A DNA stretch of 64,000 bases from Polyodon spathula. Lineage: Eukaryota > Chordata > Actinopteri > Acipenseriformes > Polyodontidae. The stretch is taken from assembly GCF_017654505.1 (NCBI RefSeq), contig NC_054541.1, forward strand, positions 44,265,986 through 44,329,985. Direction: 5' to 3'. The position numbers and the translations under genes were made by a program. The notes under the pieces were generated by a model. That model was given only the letters and a program-made list of their open reading frames with translations, searched no databases and had not been told where the DNA came from. Each line of letters opens with the position of its first letter. The stretch's first letter is position 1. Below, piece by piece: positions 1-13,912 of this stretch.

Positions 1-463
1 AATTTTGATAATCCGGTATTTGCAGTCTGTAAATATTCTAGCATGTGTTATTATTAAATCAACATTGCTGGGAGTGGTAATTGTAAGAACAGCTGCCACA
101 AAACACCAAACTATAAAATGATACCAATAAGAAATGTGTCAGATGTCCAGGCACGATAAAAGTCTAATGCATACCTGTATAAAACACACCTTCCATTACC
201 ATCCCCCTAATAGAAACTGTAATCCCGCAGCTTCAATGTACAAAGCAGCTGGAAACCTGTCAGGGTTTCTAGGCTGCCATGTAGACCTGTCAGGAATAGT
301 TACAGGGGCTTCTCTCTAATGTGCTTAAAATTGGCAGTCTCATAATTCACTGGAAATCAGAAAACACTGCTAACTGAGGACCTTCTTATTGGATCAATAC
401 TGTGCATCCAGTATAGGGTGACATCTGAACATGTTGCGGTAAAGCAGCCCTGAAGTCTGTGTA

Positions 464-512
464 AAAGTAGATTTTTGGATCCCTTTTTAAAGTAGATTTT
501 TGGATCCCTTTA
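464..512. repeat. Two-copy 25-bp tandem repeat
   Basis: The unit AAAGTAGATTTTTGGATCCC plus a T-run occurs at 464-488 and again at 489-512 with essentially no mismatches, so this is a recent local duplication. Confidence 0.85.
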
Positions 513-849
513 TTTCTGAAGTATTACAGTATTTCAGCTACTTTCATGCTTTTTTTCAAAATGTATTTTTGTACTGTAACACTAATACAACTAAACCTTG
601 AACAAGAGAACCCGGCTGAAATGCAATTTTAAAAGGACTGTATATTTTCTGCATGTTCCTGTTTAGCAAATGCTTTACTTGGTTAATGCAGTTTCCTTAT
701 AGAAGCTACTGGTAAGTGTTTGCTGCTTCGAGCTTCTAAAACCAAGTACCAGTGGGTTAGCATGCTTAAGAAAGTTAACAAAACACAACACATATAAAAA
801 ACCAAAAACAATACAAAAAGATTCTGAAAGAAAAAAAAAAAAAATAAAA

Positions 850-853
<4 letters not shown>

Positions 854-925
<72 letters not shown>
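854..925. repeat. (TA)n microsatellite
   Basis: About 36 uninterrupted TA units preceded by an A-rich tract (830-853). Predicted (YI)n proteins across it are artefacts. Confidence 0.97.
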
Positions 926-928
<3 letters not shown>

Positions 929-2240
929 ACCTTTGGGTAGGAGGCAGGAGTGTTTACCTCCAATTTTAACGACTGAATTTTTTTTTATCATTCTTGTCTT
1001 TAGAGAAAACAGAATTCTAAGACTCATGCATAATGCATTCCCTATACCTTCAGAGGTTATAAAATGCAAAGAGTTTGGATCTGGTGGAACAGCAGTGCAT
1101 GTCTTTATAGAAGATTAAAATACCCTGCGGCTACATCTTCTCTCTCACAGTGTTAATATCTGCTATGCTGCTTAGTGGGGAAAAAGACTGCAATTTAGAA
1201 ATATATCTACTATTAAATAAGGAATTGGTTTGAATTACCAGCTGTGGACAGACTATCTATTTTTGTAAAGGGGGGGAGAAGGGGGGGACAAGCTAAGGCA
1301 CAAACAGCTAAAGTGAACCCTAGTGGAAAGTCATTGACTGAACTGTACCACTATACCGCAGTATTGCATGAAAACACTTGACCTGTAAGCATTACCAAAA
1401 ATAATCAATTCTCCACCACTGCACTCTTCCATTACAGCATGTCAATAAGGCTTTATTTCAGTGACTACATATTAAGTACAGAACAGCCTGCCCAGGAAAG
1501 GACAGCACTCCGGCTATGCTATGGCCGGTGGATATATCACTAATACCCCGGTATTAGCCTTGGAATGGCGATCTATTATGACTACAAGAAGTTCTTTGAA
1601 AATGGAATCTTAAATGAATAACTATGCACTTTGTTGCTGATGGAAGTTGTATTAAAATCACAGATCAGCCTGCTAACAGCTGTGTATTTGAACAGTGAAC
1701 AGCTGGATACATTCCTCTTTTTTTTCAGCAGGGGAAGGAAGGGCAGTCAAGCCAACCCGCTCCTTGACAACTGCATACCACCCTTTGTGTGTCTTTCATC
1801 CCTTGTACAAGAACATCTGCCTCACCCCAGCACTTCTGCTCTGTTCCTCTACTGACTCTTCCAACATTCCTCTACAATTCAAGTCTGTCTTTCTCTGCAA
1901 CCAGAAGGAAATAAAGCCAACTCAATATAAGGACATGAAAAATCTACTCTATTGTGGGATAGAAACACAGCTTTTCAGAACTGAATACATACACAAAATG
2001 AAAAGGAACGCTTATACCTTTCTGGCATTTTTGTTCATTTATTACACTCTGAAGCATTGAGTATCCAGTCTCTACAGTTATTCACAATCATATAAAGACA
2101 CGAGTGGTGACACAGCATTTCGCAATTCAGGTTTGACCTGATAATGCCCTTCAAACATCTTCACATTTCCAAACAGGGTTATTAAGGCCTGGATTCTTTA
2201 CTTTCCATAAAGCTATGTTGAAAATGCTATTTTAAGTTAA

Positions 2241-2725
2241 AGAGTAAGCAGTGGGGTTCCAAAAAATATAGCATTATTAGTCCCCACGTACTGTTTAAAT
2301 AATGTACCTGTAATTTGTCTTTTCATTGTTAACATCCTGACAAATTTTTACACTTAAAAGTCTGTTTCAAAGCTGCTTTTAAAATGTCTGCTCTAGTGCA
2401 CTGGGGTTTGAGATTGGTCACAAACCCCCCCCCCCAAAAAAAAAAAAAAACATAATAAGTGCTCTGGCTTTTCTGTTCCCTACCACATCATGGATTGTTA
2501 TTGCTGTGTTACCTGTTTGACAATGTGGGCAATAATCCTTCCACTATCACTGCACTAGAGCGGGCATTTTGAAAAGAGCTTTGAAACAGACTTTGACGTT
2601 ATAATTGTAAAAAGTTGTCATGATGTTAACAATGAAAATAAAAATGACAGGTACGTTACTTAAGCAGTTGATGCAACACCTGGGGACCCGCAACGCTATA
2701 TTTTTGGAAACCTGCTACTTACTGT
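2241..2725. mobile_element. Foldback MITE flanked by TTAA
   Basis: A 485-bp element with long inverted arms. The left arm (2241 to about 2410) and the reverse complement of the right arm (about 2540-2725) share an ordered series of blocks: AGTAAG near the tip, TTCCAAAAA-TATAGC, GTCCCCA, GTACCTGT, TTTTCATTGTTAACATC, GTCTGTTTCAAAGCT and GCTCTAGTGCA. Both tips begin A(G/C)AGTAAG(C/T)AG next to the tetranucleotide TTAA (2237-2240 and 2726-2729), which looks like a target duplication. The loop contains a C10-A16 tract (2427-2452). TTAA sites are typical of piggyBac and Kolobok elements, but the tips match neither clearly, so the superfamily is left open. There is no coding capacity. Confidence 0.8.
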
Positions 2726-5700
2726 TTAAATATTAAACTTTGAGACATTCAATACAAAAATGAATTAATATGTAAAAGGAGGAACAGGTATAATTACAAA
2801 ATGTGTGAACATAGTATTAAATATTGATTTAAATAAGCTGTGCATTATTATTACAGCACAGTACAATATAGCGCCACTATCAGAAAAAGCATGGCGATAT
2901 AGTACTTGTAGTATTCATTTTGACAATAGACTTAGTACATTTCAGAGCAGGGACGTGGAACTTAGCAGGTAGAAGCTCCAAACAATGGGCAACAAAATAC
3001 AAGAAAAAAACTTGGATCATAGAGGTCATCCTATAATATCGAGGGTGATTCATGTAGTGTTCTTTGGTTTATTATTTAAAAAGCAGCCTAATTGTTTTTA
3101 GCTTTCACTTTGAATATCATTCACCCTCAAGAAGAACCCTTCTGAGCTGCAACAATCCAAGGGATTCCGCACAAAGCCTGTTCATTTATTATCACAACTG
3201 TAACTGGGGAGCTCAATGAAGGGCTGACAGCACAGAGGCTAACTTAAGCCAATGTGACTCGTCACTCCTCACATGGCCAGCTGCTGCCACAGGCTTCCAA
3301 TGGGAACTTGCCATGCGAAGGGGGCTAACAAGGCTAGCGGCGACTTTGAAAGCATTCCTGGTATCTTTAGATAAATGGGGGTGGGAGAAATTAGTCTTTA
3401 AAAGAGCAGCGTATAGAAACACAACCAGCCTTTTTAGACCCATTTGTCATCATCAGCAATCCAATCACTTGTTCAGTTTAGGAAAATGTTTTGGTCTTGT
3501 CCATGAAGATTGACTTTTCCCTTTTTCCCCCAGAACCTTTGCAGATACCAGCCACAGTGTTCTAAATTTCAACCAGTACTAGAATCAATACACATAACCA
3601 TCTCTAATCAGCACTGTGAGAAAAACAAACCCGATAACCAAGTTATAAAATCTTGTGACCATCTCATCTGAGCTATCCATTACATACTGTACCCTTACCA
3701 ATGTAATTATTTTAGCAGTTTACAGAAGTGTGCTTTTATGTAACTATTTTAGAATACAACTTTTAAAAAATACAAATTAAATACACCTTTCATACCTGCG
3801 TATTACCCAGAAGAAACACTAGCAGAACAGTAAGCATAATGGATTTGAAACTAATTTAGCAGTGCCACTGATGGTATTGCAATTAAGTGTTTGTTAAAAT
3901 ATGACAGTGTTTCTATTCTGGTATCACTATAGCAATAGCTCACACCATTGTTGTTGCATTGTGCTACTCTTTCTCCCTTTTGTAGACAACTGTAGTGTTA
4001 ATAATGTTGTCCCAAAGTATTGCCATTGAGAACTATCTGGAAGGAGACAAACATGTAACTAGTTTATCAAAACTATGATATTGGTATTGAATGTTTTCAT
4101 TTCTTAATGTTAGAAGCTATTGGTATTTCTGCAAGCCCTACAATTTCACTAATTCCCAGTTAGGAACATGAAATATCATACTGACAATATAGTTTTAAAT
4201 TGTAACTCAGATAGTTCTAATTTAATTTTCAGTGTGGTTATTGAAAAAAAAAAACTAATTAAGAAAATATTGATATTCATTTCAGTTAAATATATTTAGA
4301 AATATTTCGTTTTCAACAGTAAACCTGTCCAACATTTATATTTAATTAAAATAATGTATTTTTAAACAACAGGATGGAAACATGTTTCTAATTTCCCTTG
4401 GGCAGTTCAGCTTTTACAGCCTGTGGTCACTGTTCCACATGAGCAATGATCAGAAAAGCAACGGGCATACACAAACACACACAAACAAACATGCTTACAA
4501 AAAAGGATGCTACTGAGTGAACGGTATACCTCATTTCGAGCCGCTTCTCGCTCGTAGGAAACAGAATATTATAAGAACTTAATTTCACCTGTTCACTATT
4601 TTAATATGCTAACGATTCGCACAGTTGGGTGGACAAAATAAATTCAATTTACTATACATTTAAAATATATCTCACACTTACTGGGTACTTTTATCAGTGG
4701 ATATAGAAATTCTGTGACAGACTTAACTGTGGATATAACAGGTGTGGTAGTTAATGGTCATACTACTGTCAATGCCTAATTGTGTTATTTAGTTATCTTT
4801 TGACAAAAGACTATGGAAGAATCCCTGTTGCCGTATACTGTTGAATACATTTGCTCCCCAGTATCATATACACTATACGACAGGCAACTGTAAATACTTG
4901 CATAAATAATGCCAACGAGTCACATGATTTTACAAAGCTGCATGTTAAATACAGAGAACCCAGTTCTCCTTTGTGTGCCATTCAATGATAAGGTACAGTA
5001 ACATGAATGGAAGCCAGCACCCCACTGAACATTTGGGTTTGTGGAATTTTATCGGGTTATGTTTGGTTTAAAACTGCCAATCCAAGCCTAAGACACTACG
5101 AAACCCAACAGGACTACAGCCACCCAACATAAAGTGGAAATCATATTTGTTTGTTCCATTTCCCAAAATTTACCAGGTGGAGCCATTCATGAAAATGTTT
5201 CAGTGATACAAGCTGATTACTGTATACTGGAGTTTGATGCAGGTGTTTCCAGTTTTGTTGATGCCATTGTGGAATTTGGAGGACCTATGTGGTTTTGTAC
5301 AGTCAAAGCACTTTTACAGCACAATACGAGTCCTCTAGTGAATGAAATACAGCGCTTCACTGATTGGCTCACATTGGCTTATGATAGCGACATGATTATG
5401 CTATACATGCTATCAATTTGAATTGCACAGCTAGGCCCTTCTACTCAAACATTGGCATTTAGATTACCTCACCATTTGTAATACAGTCAGCCCTCTTAGC
5501 TGAAAGATTTCTTGCTTGACTGCCCTCAATCGCTTTTGCTATATATAGCTTGACCAGAGCTTCATGAAAGCCCTTGTGAAAATCACATGGCTCCCCAGGA
5601 CATTACCTCTTTCATGAAACCAGATTAGTAGTAATGCATTAAAAACTTGCTGAATTTGTATTTTAAATGAGAAAAGACCGCCTGAACTGAAAGGTCATTT

Positions 5701-8384
5701 GTCTTTAAGGGTCACCTGTTCATCAGGTGCAGTATAGAACAAATAACAGGATTCAAATCAGCAAAGAGTTCATCTGGCCACCTGGTCTCTCCAGCAGAAA
5801 TATACTGAGCCACCTGCTTGTGAAAATTGCATACTGTAGGAATGAATGCCATCTAGTTTCAAGGTAGGACATCCAGTGAACAGTTATTCGGGATGGCTGA
5901 ACAAAGTATCAAGATTTCAAGCAGGGAGGACATCTGTGTTCCTGCAGCTGAAACCAGCCGGACCGCCACAGAAGGCAACGTTAAACACCATTAAACACAA
6001 ATTATATTTCAGTCGAGACTGGAACATGATTGTGGGATATTCCTGCATCTGAAAGGAAGCCTTATGTCTGCTTGAGTGATTCCTATGAAATAAACAGCAT
6101 TGCCAGCTGGATTAAAGAAGGGACTTCACTTGTGTTGCTACTTGTCCAGCTGATGTTCAAATGACAGGGAATGTAGGACACTCAGCCCTCGAAGCAGTGT
6201 GTGCCGATCCTCAACATGCGCAGTGTTTTCACCCACAGTTGGGTGCTGTGTCACACACTGGGCACGGAGTGGGCATGAGGACCCAGCTCAGTGTGACACG
6301 CTGAGGGACGAGCCACTGCTCTGCCTTTAAACAGATCTTCAGATGTCTTCTTTTGAGCTCCTTCCTGCAGGGATTCAAAAATGCAAGCTGCCACACTCTG
6401 AATACACACAAAACCCTTCTGTGAGCACAACATGAAGAGAGAAGCCCATTCTGTTGGCATTTGTAAAGGACTAAAGAGTAAAGAACGGATTAAACAGTGT
6501 GATAGTCATTTAAAAAAAAAAATCGTAAATGCCTGTTCATCTATTCATGGCTGTAGATCTACAGTAATTCATTTATATCTAAATAGTGTATAAAATACAC
6601 TGTACGTACGTTTAGATTTGCATTTTATAATTTATTTAATTAATTACTTACATACAAACCTTCAAAGTAGTATGGGGCCTATTCACAAAGCCAGCAATTC
6701 ATAGAATCAAATTCTGACTGTAGAAATTAAATCAAACTTGAAACCGTCCGACTATTTTTACAGAACTCAACACCAGTCTAAAACAGTTTCATGAATAATA
6801 AACTTTGTTTTATTGATAAAATCAGACTTTATGGAGATCAATGCTTTTCTCTCCAAACTTCCCTTAAGGAATTAGTAAAACCAATCACTATTTTTTTTAA
6901 TATCTATTTTGTTCAATCCTTGTATACATGACACCAGTATGGTAAATACTTTTTAAATTATAGCCAACTCTTGAAACCAATCATTGTTACTAGCAGTAAT
7001 GGGTGAACTGGACATACTAATGCTGCAACTAAAGGCAAGCTTGTGATATTCACTCTGGGGTAGTGTTATGTAAGAAATATGCATATACTTTCACATGTTT
7101 AGTCCATAGGAGTTGGACAGTACAAGCTGTCTTTCAATCATTCATATGGCATTAACAATTCAAAGGAATTACCATATAATACTTTAATTAAGACACGTAA
7201 TCAACTAGGTTTTGGATAAAAGAATGGGGTTTAGAAATTATATGTATGCTGAATAGAGAATACATTGTACATTATACCAAATAAAGAATGAAAGAATACG
7301 TTTTACATGGCTCTAGTTTTGACTCTCAGTAGCAGATAATTATACATGTAATTATATGCTATGAAATATAACAGTCATTTTGTATCATGTTCTTTTATTA
7401 TTACCCTATTAAACCAAGCCCCAACTATAAATGTAACCTAATAAATAAACAACTATTACTGCAAAAGAGAAAATTAATGTGTAATTTCCATTACAAACTG
7501 CCTAGTTGATACAAATGAGTAAAAAAAAAAAAAAAAATAAAGTATTATAAGGCTGTAGGCATAAAGATGTAAATTTCAACTATCCCTCTCAGTACGTATC
7601 TATCTGCTGTACATATCTGGGAGTAAAAATGTTTAAAGTTTTATGAAAAGGTTTGCCAAACACTGGTCAAATAAAAAGAACACAGCATTTCTTTGAAAGA
7701 ACTTTGAAACTCTGAAATAATACCTGACAATGAAGATCAAAACAACGTGCCAGGCCGCTTTATCTACAGCTACTACCCCTCCCCTCTTCAGCTCAGCTAT
7801 TTCGCAATGAAAAAGTCTGTTTAACTTATGTAGAAGCTGCAGTGTTGCCCTGCAGGCTGTGTGTTATCAATCAGCACTGAGGAAGGATGTGGCAACTGAG
7901 AAAATACTCTCATTTACAATGTACTGGGGGGAGGGGGAGTGGTCATGAAGAGAAGAGTAAATCCGAAGAGAGAAACTGGCAATAAAAGCATGACGATGGA
8001 ACATACAAACGGACAAGCAATCTACCACCTACACCCCCCAACCACCCCACAATCAAACACATTGCTTCACAGCAGTCCTGGTGACATCTCAATTGATTTC
8101 ACTTTGTTGCACAATGCTCCCTTTCCAATTCCACTTGAAGCAAGCCTAACTTGCTACTGTATAAAACACATTTCAAAATGAGTCCACACTCCAGAGCAGC
8201 TCTGCATTATCCACACGTTAGAGTCCTGGGCTGTCATTAATACCTCCTGGGGGTTTTGTACCAGAAAAATGTAAACCGTTCCTCTTTTGAAACAAAACAG
8301 TGTTTGCCATAGCAGTTTCCAGTTGCAGAAAAAAAGGTCACTTACAAACAGCCATCTTTGCAGGGTACTTTGTTGTTTGGAGTT

Positions 8385-8409
8385 AAAAAAAAAAAAAAAA
8401 AAAAAAAAA
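8385..8409. repeat. Poly(A) tract
   Basis: About 25 consecutive A. No retroposon body is recognised beside it. Confidence 0.9.
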
Positions 8410-11400
8410 GGTTTTTCATTGTTTTAAGAAGTTGGCTGTGAAAAAGCTGGCATACTCGTTGCTACTATGAACAATGAGAACATGTCACAGCACATTTGAG
8501 TTCAGTAATTAAACCACTGGACAAATTATGAACCTTCAGCACCTTTACCAACAGATCTTAAATGGCAGTGTAATGGTACAAGTCAAATGTTCAGCTACAA
8601 TTAGTTGATTAAAACCACAGTAATAACATTTTCCTAATTTCTCAATTTTAAAATGCTGATGTGCCCTTTCAGAAAAATGGGCTGGGGAAGAGATTTGATC
8701 CCCTGCTCGATAACAGCGTTCTGTAATGAAATGTTAAATGGAACAACAGGGAAGATTAGCGATATGGCTGTCCTCCGACTTACACCTCAATAGCGAAGAG
8801 CTTTCTGCCAATGGACAGCTGCCCTACCACAGGACTTGCTTTAAAACTTATTTTACATTTTACCCTATCCTGCTTATTGGCATATTTGGAAGTTATCTGG
8901 TAACAGCCTTCCATAACAGCTTCCATAACAGCCACAATCCCACTTACAACAATGTCAAAAGATGCCAACCGTAAAACTGGTTTATGAGGGGGCTCCTTAG
9001 TGTAATGCAACAGCAGACATCTGTTAATTGATAAGGGACAATCTCTTTTTAACAGAGTGCTTGAAGAAAAGGGTTAAAAAGATGTGCTTTGCATTTGAAC
9101 ATAAATAGAGTGACACATGTCTTAAAAGATTGCTTCTGAGACCAAGGGGAAAAGGACACTTTAAAGACAAGTGGCATTTGTTGTTTGTTTGCTTGCTTGG
9201 GTTGCACCACAGAAATCGCCTTAAGTGGACCTCGCCATGTGTGTGAAGCAGATATATCTGGGACAATGCTGGTTTCTAAGGATGAGTGCTGAGTTTGTGT
9301 GCAATCCATTGCAACTAAAGTTGAATTCCTGGCCCTTATCAATATCAAAGAAGCACGAGGAAATAACGTTGGCAGCTACAGCTGTCCCCGTCTGCTTGCT
9401 CACCTTGTTAGTTTGCTACTTACCATGTATTTGTTACTATGACACTGAGCAGAGATCACACACATAATTATCTGATAGAAAATATGCTTGCTCAGGCTTA
9501 TTGTGCTGTTACAAAGTGCTGGTACTGAAACACTACACCTCACTTGCATGGAACACAGTCAACTGGGCTACAGTAGGGCAATCCACTTTTTCTGCATGTG
9601 CACAATGCTCAAGCTTAACAGACAACAGGGGGTAAATGACAAATTCAAAGAAAGAGGAGAAGGTATTAGTCTGTGCCCTGAATCTGACCACTACCCAAAA
9701 ATTGTGTTTCACACTCCTATCTTTGATTAAACCCTCTGTGATCGACCCTAAATTCAAAACCAGAATATCCAAGCAACCAAATCCTATACAAGAAGCTGCT
9801 TTATATAAACTAGAAGGTACCAATGGAACATATGCTAAAATCGATGGGTCAAACAAGTCTCTTCTGGTTTTCAACTATTATTTCATTAATACAAAACACT
9901 CTTGTATTGCACAGGAAAGATGTTCAGAAAATGTTTATTATCTTCAAATAAATAGATAGTTTGTTTGAAATCAGCATTTGCGTAGACACTGCTTTTTTTT
10001 AAATTAATCTAATTATTTGTTAAACAGCTTCAAAGCCAGCAATCATAGTAGTCAGAAGTTACCGTCATTTGCTCTGAAAGATGTAGTCTGTTCTGACTTT
10101 CAAGTCTTCTAGCATTAACACTGCTCGCAGTATGTCATAAAAGCTGATCCTTGGTGATCTCATTAACTGGGATGTGCACTTCATGTAAGCAAAGCTATAC
10201 AACATGAGTGCATTAAATTAATTTCAAAGAAGTCACCTGAGCCAGTGAATTTAATGCCTTGTCTGCGGAATGTCTGAGAACTACATGCTCGTTTCTGCTC
10301 GTTTGCAGTCTTTTATTCAGGAACATTTCGCACTCCACGAAGGTGTACTGACAGAAGCCATCTGGTCATAAGCGATGCAGGTGCTAGTGTCAGAAATGTA
10401 TTTATATTGCTACCCAGGGCTTTTTTTCAAAACTCCTGATGCCAGAGGCATGTAATAGTAGGCTGGTTGTGTGGAAACAGGCAAGCATGGGCACAAAGGG
10501 AGGCGAGGCTGCCCAAGCAAAGATGAGGGAACATGGCTTAAAGCGTTTACAATATTAAAAAAAAAATGACTGAACTGCCTCCAAGTTTTAAGAACTTAAT
10601 AGCCAAGTTTATGTTACCAAATCTTTGGTATCCCTATTCCATGACAAAAAAGCCCAAGCAACAGAAAACTGGTCACTGGGCACATTCATTACATGGGGTA
10701 CTTTGATGGTGAACATTTTTTGGACAGCAAGGAAAAAAAAAAGTGCATAACAGTTTCTCTGAAAAATGTTGGTCTAGATATAGGGGTTGGATTGTATTCA
10801 CTAACAGCTTAATCTTGCAGCATTTGCAAACAACAAACAGGCGCTGTATCTCCTATGAAGAAGGACTCTAACTATACAGCCTTCTATTTCAAGATAAGTG
10901 GTTAAATTCTCAAATCTATTTAATCTAATGTCATTAGCACATTTTTTTTTTCAGAAAGGAGAAATGCACCCAAAAACCAAACCAGAAATAAACCACTCAG
11001 ACTTTTAGTTCAGTATTAAGTTGGTGTTTTAGATGTTTAATTGGTGTTTGTCACTGTTGTTCCATAGTTAAGGAATATACAACAAACGTTTTTTCCCCAC
11101 TTATCACAAGAAAAACTGGACTTGCCCAATGAAAGCTCTTTAGCTTGATCACATAACATATGCATGCCACAAATGTTGCGTTTGGCAGGAGGACAGAGGC
11201 TCTAATTAGAAACAGTCAGCGGACGGCGCTGCTTGTAAAAAACAAACAAACAAACACATAGCATCCAAATGGAAAAAATAAAAACTAATTATAAAACAAA
11301 TTGTACAGATCAATTACAAGAATCATGTTCCGAAAGATGTAGCCCAAGGAATACCAGTCATCCATGTACACGCAACTAAAATATGACCATGATACTAGTC

Positions 11401-11517
11401 ATGGGGAGGTGAAGCAGTCATGGTTTCAAATATACCCTCTGGTCCATACAACAAGCTAGAAACACACAGCTTCAAGATCACAGCTAAATTTATTTTGTTT
11501 TTTGTTTTTTGTTCTGT

Positions 11518-11545
11518 CCCCCCCCCCCCCCCCCCCCCCCCCCCC
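11518..11545. repeat. C28 homopolymer
   Basis: Twenty-eight consecutive C after a TTTTG-repeat stretch. Such tracts can form i-motif structures (C strand) or G-quadruplex structures (G strand), and are prone to sequencing length error. Confidence 0.95.
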
Positions 11546-11902
11546 TTTGTTTGCTATCTCTTTAAAATGTGCTGAAATATATTTTAGAAATAGTAACAAA
11601 GTGGATTCGAAAGAGAAATTTAATTTTACAATCTTGTGTAACTAGAGCTGTGGTTAGTCAGGGAGGCATTAATATTAACATACACTAATAGCACTGTCTA
11701 CTGGCACAATTTTGCTTTACCGTTCTGTAGTGGAAAGAAAACCGTGTCACAGTCAAAATAATGTAAAGGATTATGTAGTACATGAATATCAATGCAAACC
11801 TATTCAGAATTTTGGAAATATGTAACATTTTTCACGTGGGACTAAGATTGGCATTTATTAAATGGGAATCTGAGTTATAGTGCTTGTTTATAGTATTGTT
11901 AA

Positions 11903-11963
11903 GTGGCTAAAGTTTTTCCAGTGTGGCTAAAAAATGTTACGCTACTTTAGCCACAGTGGCTAA
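11903..11963. repeat. Cluster of four GTGGCTAA motifs, one pair palindromic
   Basis: GTGGCTAA occurs at 11903-11910, 11923-11930 and 11956-11963, and in reverse orientation at 11947-11954. The last two form a perfect 8-bp inverted repeat around one base. Its identity is unknown. Confidence 0.7.
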
Positions 11964-13840
11964 CTAAATGAGTCTTAGAGGGAAGGTAGTTTCGGTATAA
12001 TAGTAAAGATCTGCAATGGTGTTGGTTGTGCTGTGTATCAGAGGCGCATCCAGGCTCTAGTCTCATCTGTCAACAGGGAGGAATGTGCTAATAAAGTTCA
12101 GTGAAGTTCAATCTCGTCTCTGTGTCACATACATTACACACACCAAACTAAAGAACATGCTGTCACAACCAACCCACTGAAGAGCATTGAGAGCTGAAAC
12201 AAGTATTTTAAGCAAACCAATTTCTCACATAAAGGAATAATCAACAATGTTTCACAGGATTACTATTATTTTTTGGCCATTATGCAAACTGAAAACACAC
12301 AGCATAGCGGCCCGATTACAGCGCAATTTTTACAGGTAACAACGTAACGGCCCGTTACACTCAACAGCGCTTGCGAGAACCCTGTAATACATTCCCAACA
12401 CACATTCCTGCTGCTTCTAATTTTGCTCAACGTGCTTTTTTTTTCCAGCATGCAAATGAGAGACTGGTGCAACGTTATTTAAACATGATTCATTAACATC
12501 TGAGTCTGCTGCAAGTTTGAGTAATTGATACAGCGTGTCAGTCAAGAGGACTTTGCATCACCTTCACAATTTCATCAGCTTCTCTTGTTTTCAGCACTGT
12601 TTTGGGTTATTTTGGGAGCAGGGCATCAAACAATGCAATCAAACAATTAGCAGACCTGGGGGAAATGAATACGCCCTACCGTATACAGGCTTTGTTTGGT
12701 TCAAAATCTTTTGTATTTCAAAACTGTTCAAAAGTGGTCATTTTTTAATATCTCACTGTCAATGCTCAAAATCAGATTTAAAAAAAAAAAAAAGTTTGCT
12801 TTCTTTGAAAATCATGCTCATATTTATTCTATTTGTGGCAGCAAGAAATGATCAACAGTCTCCTGGAAATGACCTTGACTTGGTATAATACATTCCAGTG
12901 GCAGTTTTTAAATGTTATTCGTGTTGAGCTGTATCAAGAACATATAGATTTAATTTCAAAAGATGTATATATGCCAGTCTGTAGGGCTTCCCACCTGTTC
13001 CAATTTTGTTTATTAAAGTTGCAGGACCTTATATAGGTTTTATACAGTAATATTTCATGTCTATGAGTGATGTCACCTCATAAATCTACTTTTTCATTTT
13101 GCTTGCAGAGGTATAACAGTTAGCGTGAAGGTGTCAGGGAAAGGAAGGCGCTTGTCTAACTTCAATCACACAGTAACAGGCAGTTTCTATTCTTCAAGCC
13201 AAAAACTAACTGAAAAGAAACTGGTCAGCAAGGCCTCCTGAACGAAGAACACTGCTCAGACTATAGCAAACAGAAACCAAGGGTCCATAATCAAACAGCA
13301 CTGTGGGTCGCTACAGCATTTCCTGCCTATACATTGGTTATCAAGTGTTAAAAAGTGGGATAGTAAGTGATAATAAAAGCCATTCTCAAAAAAAAAAAAT
13401 CTTTAAAGCTTTAATGTAGCAGTAACTTTAATATCCTCAGTGTATTTCATTTCAGCTTTATTGCCACAGTAAATTCAATTGCTGAATTAACTGATCGAAA
13501 TGGACTGTAACTTGTTTTTATGTTGCAAGACGTTTGCTAATTTGTTTGGGTTTTAATATGCACACCATGAGGGTGAGAGGGAACAAAACACTAATGCCAA
13601 CTGACTGAGACATCAATGTGTGCTTTCTGTGTTAGATTAAAAAAAAAAAATGCATTGGAGACTGTCAGTGGATTTCCCAGTCAGTCAAGAGGCATAACTC
13701 CATGTCTTTCAAAGGCTTCACATAAGCAATGTCTACTGAAGCAGGTTCAATGTGTGTCTCAGTACTCTGGGGGGTGTCCCAGGGAGAGGGGGGGTGGGGC
13801 TAGACTCAAATGCTAGTTGCACTTTTCCTCAATGTTCCAA

Positions 13841-13895
13841 TGCTAGCTACAATGAGCCATTGGTAGACTGGTACCACAGTTCATATTTTGATGTA
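13841..13895 (+). repeat. Dispersed repeat, copy 1 of 3
   Basis: Contains AGCTACAATGAGCCATTGG followed by TAGACTGGTACCACAGT. Related sequence occurs at about 34835-34930 and 56494-56570. The family is not recognised. It lies immediately left of the hAT insertion. Confidence 0.6.
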
Positions 13896-13912
13896 CAAAT
13901 GCTTCCATAATG

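Larger units (their letters stand above)
1..2236. other. Non-coding, presumed tspan9 intron
   Basis: No exon or conserved protein is recognised. The stretch holds a two-copy 25-bp tandem (464-512), an A-rich tract running into (TA)n (854-925), paired G7 runs (1269-1288) and a short perfect palindrome (1540-1557). The ORFs here are short and low in complexity. Confidence 0.6.
2730..13840. other. Non-coding, presumed tspan9 intron
   Basis: About 11 kb without a supportable gene. ORFs are short (up to 117 codons), overlap on both strands and lack recognisable domains. The stretch contains poly(A) tracts at 7521-7537, 8385-8409 and 12779-12793, the C28 tract at 11518-11545 and the GTGGCTAA cluster at 11903-11963. 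Nothing else is identified. Confidence 0.6.

Noticed and set aside
683..1069. 128-codon minus-strand ORF and similar long (YI)n/(TH)n/(CV)n frames at 37519-37841, 39507-39823, 57700-57954 and 59143-59383
   Set aside because: They are translations of TA/CA microsatellites. The non-repeat parts have no recognisable domain.
1540..1557. Perfect palindrome CTAATACC-CC-GGTATTAG
   Set aside because: Arms of 8 bp are expected by chance in 64 kb. No context supports function.
5134..5421. 95-codon plus-strand ORF with protein-like composition
   Set aside because: No domain or homolog recognised, no splice sites or promoter context, and length is unremarkable for 64 kb of AT-rich DNA.
6240..6310. Imperfect hairpin GTGTCACAC...GTGTGACAC in a GC-richer patch
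   Set aside because: Short arms with mismatches, and no second copy seen. It may be chance.
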